This document shows positions 34,971 to 44,043 of a stretch of 64,000 bases of DNA, piece after piece. Under the pieces are notes generated by a model. That model was not told the origin of the DNA. It saw nothing but the letters and a program-made list of their open reading frames with translations, and did not search any database. Within the stretch, counting starts at the first letter, position 1; each line of letters opens with the position of its first letter. A program made the position numbers and the translations under genes. Origin of the DNA: Mucilaginibacter endophyticus (GTDB taxonomy: Bacteria; Bacteroidota; Bacteroidia; Sphingobacteriales; Sphingobacteriaceae); the NCBI RefSeq assembly GCF_003351025.1, contig NZ_QPCG01000009.1, forward strand, positions 1 through 64,000, given 5' to 3'.

Positions 34971-35483
34971 TTACTCCCTTGCCTTTTTTTGCGCCCTTAA
35001 CATCTGCCCATAACCCATACGGCGTACCATGGCGTTAACCGTGCTGGCTATCCGGTTTGCGCGGGTAGCTTCCGTTTTGGCGCTATCAATCCACTTTATA
35101 AAATATCCCCGGTGGCTTTCGGCAAGGCTGTGAAAAAACTCACCGCCTTCTGGCTCATATTCTAAACACTCCTGCAAATCATCGGGAATAATGTATTTGA
35201 AATCGTCATCGGGCTCAAGACGTACCCGAAGCATGGCGCCGCGGTGTTTATGAATGGATTTGCAGATCTCCCGGCGCAAGGCCATGATAAAATTGCCTTC
35301 ACCCATGGGCATTAATGCCATTCCGCTAACCTCAAATTCATCAAGCTTACCTTTTACCCGGAATGATTTTTTATTTCCGGGCTTCATTTCCTGTGCAATA
35401 TCTGCCGGAATTTCAATGTAAGTCCACCCGGTTTTTTCGCCCTGTTCGGCAAATTGCAAAATAATGGTATTAAAATCAACCAT
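34971..35483 (-). CDS. YdeI/OmdA family protein with DUF1905 domain
   Basis: 170 residues: N-terminal DUF1905 barrel (TGWTYIEIPADIAQEM, FRVKGKLDEFEVSGMALMP, FIMALRREICKSI) and C-terminal OmdA/YdeI helices (FFHSLAESHRGYFIKWIDSA, TRANRIASTVNAMVRRM). Members have been linked to bacteriocin or stress tolerance, but the biochemical role is unknown. Likely first gene of an operon with the ModE-like gene (3-base gap). Confidence 0.85.
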   Translation of the reverse strand: MVDFNTIILQFAEQGEKTGWTYIEIPADIAQEMKPGNKKSFRVKGKLDEFEVSGMALMPMGEGNFIMALRREICKSIHKHRGAMLRVRLEPDDDFKYIIPDDLQECLEYEPEGGEFFHSLAESHRGYFIKWIDSAKTEATRANRIASTVNAMVRRMGYGQMLRAQKKARE

Positions 35484-35656
35484 AAGTATTATTTAACGGC
35501 ATACTGTTATCATGATTCCTAAAAAATATGCGAAAATGTTAAATGTTTGTTAAATCGTCATATTTAGTGGCTTATGTTGTAACGTAATGCGTGGTAGGGA
35601 TGTCTTATGAGTATAAAAACAATTTAGAATTTAAAAACCTTAAAAACAACAACAAT

Positions 35657-36085
35657 ATGAAAACTTTAAAATCAATCATGCTTGGCTTAGCCCTTTTAGT
35701 AGTAGGCACCGCAGCAAAAGCAGCAAATAAAATAGATGGCGATAACTTAACCAAAAATTATGCGATCAACACATACATTGATGCCATGACCCGCGGCAAA
35801 ATCCAGGGCTTTAACGATGTGGTAGATCAGTCGGCAAAATTCAGCATGTTACGTGGCACTAAAGTATTAAGTTTTAGCAAAACCGAAGTAGTTGATTTAT
35901 TAAAAGCCAACAAAAATACCGAGCAGGATTGCATCACCAGTACTTCAATTGTTGAAAGCAACAATGACCTGGCAGTAGTAAAAGTTGATATGAAATACAA
36001 CACTTTTACCCGCAGCAATTATGTAACCGTTACCAACACCGGCAGCGGCTGGAAAATCACAAACGTGTACAGCGTTTTTAAATAA
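35657..36085 (+). CDS. Secreted NTF2-like (lumazine-binding-like) protein
   Basis: 142 residues from ATG 35657 (MKTLKSIMLG): signal peptide ending in AKA-A (about 20) and an NTF2-fold domain (NYAINTYIDAMTRGKIQGFNDV, SWKITNVYSVFK-like end). The fold matches putative lumazine-binding/DUF4440 proteins. No catalytic motif. An earlier in-frame start at 35591 would bury the signal peptide. Followed by a strong terminator. Confidence 0.8.
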   Translation: MKTLKSIMLGLALLVVGTAAKAANKIDGDNLTKNYAINTYIDAMTRGKIQGFNDVVDQSAKFSMLRGTKVLSFSKTEVVDLLKANKNTEQDCITSTSIVESNNDLAVVKVDMKYNTFTRSNYVTVTNTGSGWKITNVYSVFK

Positions 36086-36122
36086 GCAAGTTTTAGTTTA
36101 GTGTTTAATATGTAAGTAGGTG

Positions 36123-36152
36123 AAGGCCCCGTTTGGTGCGGGGCCTTTTTTA
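36123..36152 (+). terminator. Rho-independent terminator
   Basis: GC-rich stem AAGGCCCCG / CGGGGCCTT with a 7-base loop, then TTTTTTATTTT; 37 bases past the NTF2-like gene and serving the convergent SGNH gene too. Confidence 0.9.
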
Positions 36153-36809
36153 TTTTACCAGCGGATCAAGCACCTTTTGCCATTGATCGTAACCTTTGCT
36201 GTTAAGGTGCAGGTAATCGTCATTAAACAAACTTGAATCGGGCCGGGTGGTGCCCGGTTTATAAATAGACGGAACCAGGTCTACATAGTAACTTTTGGGT
36301 TTACCTTTCAGGTAATTTTTCACCAGCTCGTTCGCGGCATAAACAACATCATAATATTTAGCCCGAACCGGGCTTGGTTTTATCGACATAAAATACACCT
36401 CGGCGTTTGGCAGTTTCTGATGAATGAGTTGCCAAAGCTTGGTAAACGAAGCAGCTACATCCCGCGCTGATTTTCCGGCAGCTATATCATTTTCACCAGC
36501 GTAAATAAAAATTTTGCGCGGTTTGTACGGAAACAGGATATAAGGTGTGTAATAATCAGCTATCTGCCATAGTTCACAGCCACCTACTCCCCTTCTGATA
36601 ATCGGCTTGCTAGCATAACGCTGCTCCAGATCTGTCCATTTGCGGATAGACGAGCTGCCGATAAACAAAATACCATTTGGCTTGGGAAAGCTTACGCTGT
36701 CCTGGTGTTTAAAAGCCCTGATCTCGTTGTCAAACGGGAAGCCCTGCTGGGCCGATACACCGGCGCTGAGTACAAGGCCGATAAAGAGTAAAAAAAGTTT
36801 TATTTTCAT
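36150..36809 (-). CDS. Exported SGNH/GDSL hydrolase
   Basis: 219 residues: signal peptide (ending VSA-Q) and an SGNH hydrolase domain. Block I GILFIGSSSIRKW carries the nucleophile Ser, block II Gly in RRGVGGC, block III GENDIA with Asn, and block V DDYLHLNSKGY with the catalytic Asp/His. Esterase or acetylesterase on cell-envelope or plant polysaccharide material is likely. Start overlaps the cytidine deaminase stop (TAATG). Confidence 0.9.
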   Translation of the reverse strand: MKIKLFLLFIGLVLSAGVSAQQGFPFDNEIRAFKHQDSVSFPKPNGILFIGSSSIRKWTDLEQRYASKPIIRRGVGGCELWQIADYYTPYILFPYKPRKIFIYAGENDIAAGKSARDVAASFTKLWQLIHQKLPNAEVYFMSIKPSPVRAKYYDVVYAANELVKNYLKGKPKSYYVDLVPSIYKPGTTRPDSSLFNDDYLHLNSKGYDQWQKVLDPLVK

Positions 36810-37300
36810 TACGGGGTAGCTATGCGTTCTTCAAAAAATAAAAACGGCAATTGGTTTTCAATGCCTTTGATAATCCATACCGGACCATCTTCGGCGTGCA
36901 ATATAATTTTTATTGATTGATTTTGCTTCTTTTCGCATTCGGCTAATACCTGCAAACAAGAGCCGCATGATGTAATTGGCTTTACAATAGGAAATTCGTC
37001 CGAATGCGCTGTTACCGCCATGGCCTCAATAGGGTCATCGGGATGGTTAGCGCCCCAGTTAAACAATGCCACGCGTTCGGCACATAAACCCGATGGATAT
37101 GCTACATTTTCCTGGTTACTGCCATGTAATATTTTACCGCTTTGCAAACGAAGCGCAGCCCCAACACGGAATTTTGAATATGGAGAATGTGAATTTTTTA
37201 ACGCTTTCTGAGCTTCAAGACATAACAGCCTGTCGGCTTTATCAAGATCGGCCAGTGACTCATATTCATCAAAGGCTATTTTAATTTCGTGACTTATCAT
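36809..37300 (-). CDS. cdd: Cytidine deaminase
   Basis: 163 residues. Zn-site motifs: CAERVALF (first Cys and catalytic Glu) and SCGSCLQ (two Cys) spaced as in tetrameric cytidine deaminases. Substrate-binding FRVGAALRLQSG. The usual PCGxCRQ motif has Ser for Pro and Leu for Arg here. Deaminates cytidine/deoxycytidine in pyrimidine salvage. First gene of a two-gene operon with the SGNH hydrolase, one base overlapping. Confidence 0.92.
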   Translation of the reverse strand: MISHEIKIAFDEYESLADLDKADRLLCLEAQKALKNSHSPYSKFRVGAALRLQSGKILHGSNQENVAYPSGLCAERVALFNWGANHPDDPIEAMAVTAHSDEFPIVKPITSCGSCLQVLAECEKKQNQSIKIILHAEDGPVWIIKGIENQLPFLFFEERIATP

Positions 37301-37399
37301 ACAATGTTCGCCCTTTAAAAAACAGGGGGAAACAAGATAAGGAAATTTTTCAATAAGAATCCTGATTTTTAGGATTATTTGATTTCCATGATATAAAAA

Positions 37400-37453
37400 G
37401 CCTGATCAAAGCCTCCCTATGTTACTATATTCAGGGGAATCCTTTAATCAGGC
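37400..37453 (-). terminator. Probable terminator of parE
   Basis: GCCTGATCAAAG pairs with CTTTAATCAGGC (one bulge) 14 bases past the parE stop. The loop of about 30 bases is long and the T run weak. Confidence 0.5.
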
Positions 37454-37466
37454 AAATCATGGTTCT

Positions 37467-39365
37467 TTATACAGCTACCGGCAACTCTTCCTCGGCATCA
37501 GCTTCTTTAACTATTGTCGGGTTAATGCTTTCGTCGTCCTTTTCAACCCGCAGGTTGTTTACAATATGCATTTGGCGGGTTGGCGTGTTTTTACCCATAA
37601 AATATTCCAGGAGCGCTTTAATGTTGGCATCCCTTAATATTACAGGGTCAAGGCGCATATCCTTACCGATAAACAAGCCAAATTCGTCAGGCGAGATCTC
37701 ACCCAAACCTTTAAATCGGGTGATCTCAGGCTTGTTACCCAATTTGGCAATTGCGTTACGGCGTTCCTCATCGCTGTAGCAATAAATGGTTTCCTTTTTA
37801 TTACGCACACGGAACAATGGTGTTTGCAGGATAGAAACGTGACCGGCCTTCACGAGGTCAGGAAAAAACTGCAGGAAGAAAGTCATCAGCAACAGGCGGA
37901 TGTGCATACCGTCCACATCTGCATCGGTAGCTATTACTATGTTGTTATAACGCAAAGCGTCAAGACCATCCTCAATATTCAGGGCGTGTTGCAGCAGGTT
38001 AAATTCTTCGTTTTCGTAAACCACTTTTTTGGTTAGGCCAAAGCAGTTTAACGGTTTACCCTTTAAACTGAATACCGCCTGTGTCATCACATCGCGCGAT
38101 TTGGTGATAGAACCACTGGCCGAGTCACCCTCGGTGATGAATAGTGTAGTATCCTGTTTACGTTCGTGTGTATCATCAAAGTGCAATTTACAATCGCGTA
38201 GTTTGCGGTTATGTAATGATGCTTTTTTTGCGCGTTCGTTGGCCAGTTTCTTAATGCCGGCAATATCCTTACGCTCACGCTCCGACTGCAGAATGCGTTT
38301 CAACAGGCCATCGGCAGCTTCTGTATTTTTATGCAGATAATTATCAAGTTCTTTCTTAACAAAATCGTTGATAAAACCACGTACCGAAGGGCCGTCCGGA
38401 CCAACATTTTGTGAGCCCAGCTTGGTTTTGGTTTGCGACTCAAACACCGGCTCCTGCACCTTGATAGCTATAGCGGCAACAATAGAAGCCCTGATATCCG
38501 AAGCATCAAACTCTTTTTTATAAAACTCTCGCACGGTTCTTACTACCGCCTCACGAAAAGCCGCTTGGTGCGTTCCGCCTTGGGTGGTGTTTTGGCCGTT
38601 CACGAATGAATAATATTCCTCACCGTATTGCTGGCCGTGGGTCATCGCTATTTCAATATCCTCCCCTTTCAGGTGAATAATCGGATAGCGTAAAGTCTCG
38701 GCGTCGGTATTACGGCTAAGCAAGTCAAAAAGACCGCGTTCTGAAAAATACTTTTGATTATTAAAGTTGATGGTCAGCCCCGCATTCAGAAACACGTAAT
38801 TCCAGATCATGCTTTCAACAAACTCCGGGATAAACCGGTAATGCCTGAAAATAGTATCATCAGGAACAAAGTTGATAGCGGTACCGTTGCGTTGAGTGGT
38901 ATCTTTTTCGCTTTCATCGCGAATGAGCTCGCCTTTGGCAAATTCGGCCAGTTTAGTGCGCCCATCACGATATGACTGTACAGTAAATGAGTTGGAAAGC
39001 GCGTTAACCGCCTTGGTACCCACTCCATTTAAACCTACCGATTTCTGGAAAGCCTTACTATCATATTTACCGCCTGTATTTATTTTAGATACGCAATCGA
39101 TCACTTTACCTAAAGGGATACCGCGGCCATAATCACGCACAGATACTTTATGATCGCTCATGTTAACCTCGATGGTGCGGCCCGATCCCATCACAAACTC
39201 ATCTATCGAGTTATCGACAATCTCTTTAAGCAATACGTATACACCATCGTCATAAGCAGAGCCATCGCCCAGTTTACCAATATACATACCGGGACGTAAA
39301 CGGATGTGCTCCTTCCAATCGAGGGAGCGGATACTATCTTCACTATAATTAACTGGTTCTGCCAT
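37467..39365 (-). CDS. parE: DNA topoisomerase IV subunit B
   Basis: 632 residues, type IIA topoisomerase ATPase subunit: GHKL ATPase (VDNSIDEFVMG, DYGRGIPLG, GLNGVGTKAVNALS), transducer domain (QNTTQGGTHQAAF), TOPRIM (EGDSASGSITKSRD, ATDADVDGMHIR) and the C-terminal RFKGLGEIS. The pairing with parC about 1.75 kb away supports ParE rather than GyrB. Decatenates daughter chromosomes together with ParC. Confidence 0.92.
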   Translation of the reverse strand: MAEPVNYSEDSIRSLDWKEHIRLRPGMYIGKLGDGSAYDDGVYVLLKEIVDNSIDEFVMGSGRTIEVNMSDHKVSVRDYGRGIPLGKVIDCVSKINTGGKYDSKAFQKSVGLNGVGTKAVNALSNSFTVQSYRDGRTKLAEFAKGELIRDESEKDTTQRNGTAINFVPDDTIFRHYRFIPEFVESMIWNYVFLNAGLTINFNNQKYFSERGLFDLLSRNTDAETLRYPIIHLKGEDIEIAMTHGQQYGEEYYSFVNGQNTTQGGTHQAAFREAVVRTVREFYKKEFDASDIRASIVAAIAIKVQEPVFESQTKTKLGSQNVGPDGPSVRGFINDFVKKELDNYLHKNTEAADGLLKRILQSERERKDIAGIKKLANERAKKASLHNRKLRDCKLHFDDTHERKQDTTLFITEGDSASGSITKSRDVMTQAVFSLKGKPLNCFGLTKKVVYENEEFNLLQHALNIEDGLDALRYNNIVIATDADVDGMHIRLLLMTFFLQFFPDLVKAGHVSILQTPLFRVRNKKETIYCYSDEERRNAIAKLGNKPEITRFKGLGEISPDEFGLFIGKDMRLDPVILRDANIKALLEYFMGKNTPTRQMHIVNNLRVEKDDESINPTIVKEADAEEELPVAV

Positions 39366-39500
39366 GTATATAAAGTAGAGAATTTAAAACAGCGCAAAAT
39401 ACGCCTAACTGCAAAAATAAAACTTCCGGCTTAATTAACGGGGAGCAGATATCAACTTATTAACATTGGGGATAGAATCCTTATAAAAAGCAGGGCCGTG

Positions 39501-39626
39501 CGATTCCCCTCTTGAGAGGGGTGGAGCACACCGTTAGACATTTTCGTAAAATCAGCGCGCATATCTACTCACCCCGACATCGCTGCGCTCGTCACCCCTC
39601 TCTACGCAAGCGTAAAGAGGGGATTC
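39501..39626. repeat. Palindromic element with GATTCCCCTCTT ends
   Basis: GATTCCCCTCTTGAGAGGGG opens the element and its other end (CCCCTCTCTACG ... AAAGAGGGGATTC) is complementary. A further hairpin CCCTCTTTGCGGCGAAGCCG followed by GAGAGAGGG lies at 39650-39680. Similar to elements of Bacteroidota genomes in which such short pieces repeat. Confidence 0.75.
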
Positions 39627-39879
39627 TGTTTTTTATTTTCTTTTCCCTCTTTGCGGCGAAGCCGGAGAGAGGGTGGTCCAGCGCAGCGTAGACCGGGTGA
39701 GTCAATTATACAGCCTTTCATCTTCCGTCGCTGTCTAATGATGAGCTATTATTCTTGAAAGGGGTGTAGAGGTGTGTTATAAGCATCACGATCGAGACAA
39801 AGAGACACACGCCAGCTATCACTCTTCTCCCCCGCTCCATCTCAAACCAACGTGCCTACGCAATTTTATTACCACCTAA

Positions 39880-40040
39880 TTCCCCGTAGGGGATACCTGT
39901 TTGTAGCAAAATAACGGCAACAAACCTTTGCCTCGTAGAGGCTACCCTCTCCAACATACTCCGCTCCGTCAGGGTAGCACCTACGGCGCAAAAACTGCTT
40001 TTAAGCTTTTCTACAAACAGGTAGCACCTACCGGTGCATA
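39880..40040. repeat. Palindromic element with TACCTGTTTGTAG arms
   Basis: TACCTGTTTGTAG (39894-39906) is the exact complement of CTACAAACAGGTA (40011-40023), flanked by GGGGATACC and GGTAGCACC. Between the arms lies GTAGAGGCTACCCTCTCC-type sequence with local hairpins. Confidence 0.78.
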
Positions 40041-40111
40041 ACACCAAGATGGTTATACGTTACACGCACCTATCTTCAAGTGGAAGCTTACTTCCTGATT
40101 ATCAAAAAATC

Positions 40112-40813
40112 TTACGGCTTAAACTTTAAACAATTGCTTGCCCTGTCAACGTTTTTAAAAAACTCGGGGCCTTTATCGTTGGTAAAGCAAACGGCCATGA
40201 TAGTGCCGGTATGGTTACGCTGCAGGGCTATCAGCAAGGCATATTTGTAATGTTTGGTTGCGGGCAGATCAAGCAGGTTTAACAGGTATGATTTTCCGGC
40301 ATCGGCCTTATAACGTCTTAAAACATTGGCCGGAATGGTACGGATTGGGTTTTCACGCTCGCCTGTAAAAGCTGTGGCGTGGGCTTTACTCATATTAATA
40401 TATATCGAATCGGGATTTTCGGTTTCCCTGTCGATATCATATTGGCCCTGCTCATAGCTGGTATAGTTTTGCTTTTGGGATTTTACCTGGAACCACACTT
40501 CAAAATCCTGTCCGGGTAACTGCAGGGCGTAATCAAATGAAAAATCCTCATCATTGGGCGCCGGAATTTCTTTGAACCCTTTAGGCTGCATGTAAATTAC
40601 ATTGGCCTGGGCTACAAGTTTGGTAAACTCCTTAAACTGATCTGTTCCTGATGGATATTTTGAATAGCCAGACTTAGCTTTCGCAGTGGCGTGTTTCTTG
40701 TTATTTTGGGCATATAATGGCCGTGGATTTATCTGGGCAATACTTTTTATAAAGCACAGCAACGATAAAGCCATAAGTAATAAGGGCCGGGTTAGCTTCA
40801 AAATAGTTTTCAT
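40112..40813 (-). CDS. Secreted protein of unknown function
   Basis: 233 residues: signal peptide (1-26, ending SIA-Q), a basic linker, then a domain with alternating strands (FSFDYALQLPGQDFEVWFQV, YALLIALQRNHTGTIMAVCF). I recognise no family. Gene lies between parE and parC but runs opposite to parC, with which it shares a divergent upstream region. Confidence 0.65.
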   Translation of the reverse strand: MKTILKLTRPLLLMALSLLCFIKSIAQINPRPLYAQNNKKHATAKAKSGYSKYPSGTDQFKEFTKLVAQANVIYMQPKGFKEIPAPNDEDFSFDYALQLPGQDFEVWFQVKSQKQNYTSYEQGQYDIDRETENPDSIYINMSKAHATAFTGERENPIRTIPANVLRRYKADAGKSYLLNLLDLPATKHYKYALLIALQRNHTGTIMAVCFTNDKGPEFFKNVDRASNCLKFKP

Positions 40814-41116
40814 TTTAGGGGGTATGCAAGAAACAATCCTTGCTTAACACCATAGGTAAATATATAAACAATTAATTAATCAAAATTCGCGTACCATTAA
40901 TTAATTGTACGGTGCTTTAACGGAGAGATCAATTATTTAATTGTTATACCAATGATTTTTACGCTATCAATTTACAATTGTTACCTGTTAAAACCAAGAC
41001 AAACGTAACAATTTTGATGCAATTGCAAATTGTCTGTTCATTAAAATATAGTTTACCTCATCTCCACATCAACACATAATCCGTATCTTTACCAATCCAA
41101 AAGTTTTTATTGAATA
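40814..41116. promoter_or_regulatory. Divergent upstream region of parC and the secreted-protein gene
   Basis: AT-rich, 302 bases. Near 40890-40912 lies a quasi-palindrome CGTACCATTAATTAATTGTACG. A TATCTTTA at 41084-41091 resembles the -7 box for parC. No ORF or RNA gene seen. Confidence 0.5.
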
Positions 41117-43867
41117 ATGAGTGACGATCTGCATCAAAACGATACACCAAACCCTAATGAAGAAAAACTACATACTGTTACCTCACTCGATGGGTTATAT
41201 GAAAATTGGTTTCTTGATTATGCATCATATGTAATTCTTGACCGGGCCGTTCCGCATATTAATGATGGCTTAAAGCCGGTACAACGCCGTATCCTTCACT
41301 CATTGAAGGAGATGGACGACGGGCGATATAATAAAGCTGCCAACGTTATTGGTAATACCATGAAATATCACCCGCATGGTGACGCTTCTATTGGTGATGC
41401 CATGGTTCAGATCGGCCAGAAAAATCTTTTGATTGACTGCCAGGGCAACTGGGGCGATCCAGTAACCGGCGACTCGGCCGCTGCTCCGCGTTATATTGAG
41501 GCCCGTTTATCGAAGTTTGCGCTTGACGTTGTTTTCAATCCGGATACCACCATTTGGCAGGCCAGTTATGACGGTCGTAATAAAGAGCCCATTACCCTGC
41601 CGGTAAAGTTCCCGTTGTTGCTTGCACAGGGTGCCGAAGGTATTGCGGTGGGCTTGGCCACCAAAATTTTACCGCATAACTTTATTGAACTTATTGATGC
41701 TTCAATAGCTGTATTAAAAGGCGAGCGCCCTAACCTGATGCCGGATTTTCCGACAGGAGGTATGGCCGATGCCTCGTTATATAATGAAGGACAGCGTGGT
41801 GGCAAGGTACGCGTAAGGGCTAAAATTATTGAGCGCGATAAAAAAACGCTCGCCATTACCGAAATACCTTTTACTACCACTACCGGCGGTTTGATTGATA
41901 GCGTGATCTCGGCTAATGACAAGGGCAAGATCAAGATCAAAAAGATTGAGGATAATACTGCGAAAGATGTAGAGATCATCATTCACCTTGCTCCCGGTAT
42001 TTCGCCCGATGTAACTATCGATGCCCTTTACGCTTTTACTGATTGCGAGGTGTCCATATCGCCAAATACCTGTGTGATACAGGATGATAAGCCGCGCTTC
42101 ATGAGTGTGAACGATATGCTCACCGAAAGCACGTTTTTCACCAAGGATTTGCTTAAGCAGGAATTGGAGATCAGGTTAAAGGATTTGATGGAGAAGATCT
42201 TCTTCAGTTCCTTACTCAAGATCTTTATCCAGGAGGGGATGTATAAGAACCCCGAGTACGAAAACTCTGGCAATTTTGAGGTAGTGCTTGAAGTGTTGAA
42301 CCGCTTGTTTGAGCCTTTCTTCCCCCAGTTTTATCGTACCATACAGCCCGAAGATTATAAAAAGCTGATAGATAAACCTATGAGCAGCATCACCCGCTTT
42401 GACGTTAAAAAAGCGGATGAGCAGATGAAGGCGCTCGAGAATGAGATAAAACAGGTTAAGCACGACCTGAAACATCTTACCGAATACACCATTGCCTGGT
42501 TCCAGAAACTAAAGGATAAATACGGCAAGGACCGCGAACGTAAAACAGAGCTGCGCACCTTTGATAAAGTGGAAGCTGCCCAGGTAGCTTTGGCTAATAT
42601 CAAGCTATACGTTAACAGGGCCGACGGCTTTATTGGCTCAGGCCTGAAAAAAGACGACTCGGTTGAGTATGTTGGCGATTGCTCGGACATTGACGAGATC
42701 ATTGTTTTCAGGGGTGATGGACGTTGCATCATTACCAAGGTACAGGACAAGGTTTTTGTGGGTAAAGACATTATCCATGTTGCCGTGTTTAAGAAGAACG
42801 ATGAGCGCACCGTTTACAATATGATATATAAAGATGGCGAAAGCGGCATCAGCTATATCAAACGCTTCTCGGTAGTGGGCGTAACCCGCGATAAGGAATA
42901 CGACCTTACCAAGGGCACTAAAGGCTCAAAAGTATTGTACTTTACAGCCAACCCTAACGGTGAGGCCGAAGTAGTAAACGTACAGCTTAAACCTCATTCC
43001 AAACTCAAGAAACTACAGTTTGACGAGGATTTTGCTTCAATAGCTATCAAAGGCCGCGGTTCAATGGGCAATATCATTACCAAATACCCGGTTAAAAAAA
43101 TCATACTGAAAAGCAAGGGCGTGTCAACCCTGGCCGGTCGCAAGATTTGGTACGATGATATCCTGAAGCGCCTGAATGCTGATAGCCGCGGTAAATACCT
43201 GGGTGAATTTGATGGCGACGACCGTATCCTTACCGTGCTTAGCAACGGCGTTTATGAGTTAAGCAGCTTCGACTTAAATAACCACTTTGATGATAAGATG
43301 ATCCTTATCGAAAAGTATGATCCGCAAGCCGTGTTCTCGATAGTGCACATCGAAGGCAAATCAAAAAACTACCTCGTTAAGCGTTTCTCTTTCGAAAACA
43401 TAGCGGTAGGCAAACAGATAAGTCTGATCAGTGAAGAAACCGGATCAAAAATGGTATTGATTGGTCATACCGCGCCGGTAATCAGCATGACACATCTGAA
43501 AGGCAAGGATCAAACATCTGAAACCCTTGAACTGAATTTGGCAGATGTTATTGATGTTAAAGGCATGAAAGCCATGGGCAACCGCCTTTCACAGCACCCG
43601 GTAAAATCAGTTGAACTAATCAACGATGGCATTAACCAGGAAACTGAATCTGAAACAGCAGAAGCAGAAACTGAAACCACCGAAGAAGATGCAGCTACAT
43701 CAACAGAGGTAAATGAAGATCAGCCGGAGGTTGCTCAGCATGATGAACCGGCCGAACCAGCCGATCAATCAGAAGAGGCACCAAAACCACCAAAAAAAAT
43801 TGATTTTGAGATCACTAACCCCGACGACATCGACATGGATGACCAGGGACAATTAGGGCTATTTTAA
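41117..43867 (+). CDS. parC: DNA topoisomerase IV subunit A
   Basis: 916 residues. Breakage-rejoining core: QRRILHSLKEMDDGRYNKAA, KYHPHGDASIGDAM, and catalytic Tyr in AAPRYIEARLS. Then beta-propeller C-terminal domain (ITKVQDKVFVGKDIIHVAVF, GSKVLYFTANPNGEAEVV), followed by an acidic, disordered-looking tail (about 840-905) and the last residues GQLGLF. That ending is like a beta-sliding-clamp-binding peptide (see findings). Decatenation enzyme with ParE. Start ATG 41117. Confidence 0.94.
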   Translation: MSDDLHQNDTPNPNEEKLHTVTSLDGLYENWFLDYASYVILDRAVPHINDGLKPVQRRILHSLKEMDDGRYNKAANVIGNTMKYHPHGDASIGDAMVQIGQKNLLIDCQGNWGDPVTGDSAAAPRYIEARLSKFALDVVFNPDTTIWQASYDGRNKEPITLPVKFPLLLAQGAEGIAVGLATKILPHNFIELIDASIAVLKGERPNLMPDFPTGGMADASLYNEGQRGGKVRVRAKIIERDKKTLAITEIPFTTTTGGLIDSVISANDKGKIKIKKIEDNTAKDVEIIIHLAPGISPDVTIDALYAFTDCEVSISPNTCVIQDDKPRFMSVNDMLTESTFFTKDLLKQELEIRLKDLMEKIFFSSLLKIFIQEGMYKNPEYENSGNFEVVLEVLNRLFEPFFPQFYRTIQPEDYKKLIDKPMSSITRFDVKKADEQMKALENEIKQVKHDLKHLTEYTIAWFQKLKDKYGKDRERKTELRTFDKVEAAQVALANIKLYVNRADGFIGSGLKKDDSVEYVGDCSDIDEIIVFRGDGRCIITKVQDKVFVGKDIIHVAVFKKNDERTVYNMIYKDGESGISYIKRFSVVGVTRDKEYDLTKGTKGSKVLYFTANPNGEAEVVNVQLKPHSKLKKLQFDEDFASIAIKGRGSMGNIITKYPVKKIILKSKGVSTLAGRKIWYDDILKRLNADSRGKYLGEFDGDDRILTVLSNGVYELSSFDLNNHFDDKMILIEKYDPQAVFSIVHIEGKSKNYLVKRFSFENIAVGKQISLISEETGSKMVLIGHTAPVISMTHLKGKDQTSETLELNLADVIDVKGMKAMGNRLSQHPVKSVELINDGINQETESETAEAETETTEEDAATSTEVNEDQPEVAQHDEPAEPADQSEEAPKPPKKIDFEITNPDDIDMDDQGQLGLF

Positions 43868-43873
43868 TATCAG

Positions 43874-43904
43874 GCCACCGGTAATAAAACCCGGTGGCTT
43901 TTTT
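43874..43904 (+). terminator. parC terminator
   Basis: Stem GCCACCGG / CCGGTGGC (loop TAATAAAAC), followed by TTTTTTGTTT; 7 bases past the stop. Confidence 0.9.
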
Positions 43905-44043
43905 GTTTAAAACTATAACTAAACCGGCTTCCGCGATACTCAAACTATTAGCAAAAAAATGCTTCGCCAGCTATAAACACCCTTGTTAGCATCTGTATTT
44001 TCGTTATTTTTGGATATTACTAAATCCTATATCATAAACAGGC

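Larger units (their letters stand above)
39366..40111. other. 746-base gene-free gap filled with inverted repeats
   Basis: No ORF that looks real on either strand. It holds two classes of palindromic elements (39501-39626 with a satellite hairpin at 39647-39710, and 39880-40040), listed separately. Other sequence shows no RNA-gene signature I can recognise. Confidence 0.65.

Noticed and set aside
39366..40111. tRNA or rRNA gene in the longest gap
   Set aside because: No cloverleaf with a TTCGANNC-type T loop and acceptor stem could be made; the hairpins belong to repeats.
41566..41982. 138-codon minus-strand frame opposite parC
   Set aside because: Antisense shadow of parC; Ser/Leu/Ile-rich composition typical of reverse-frame translation.
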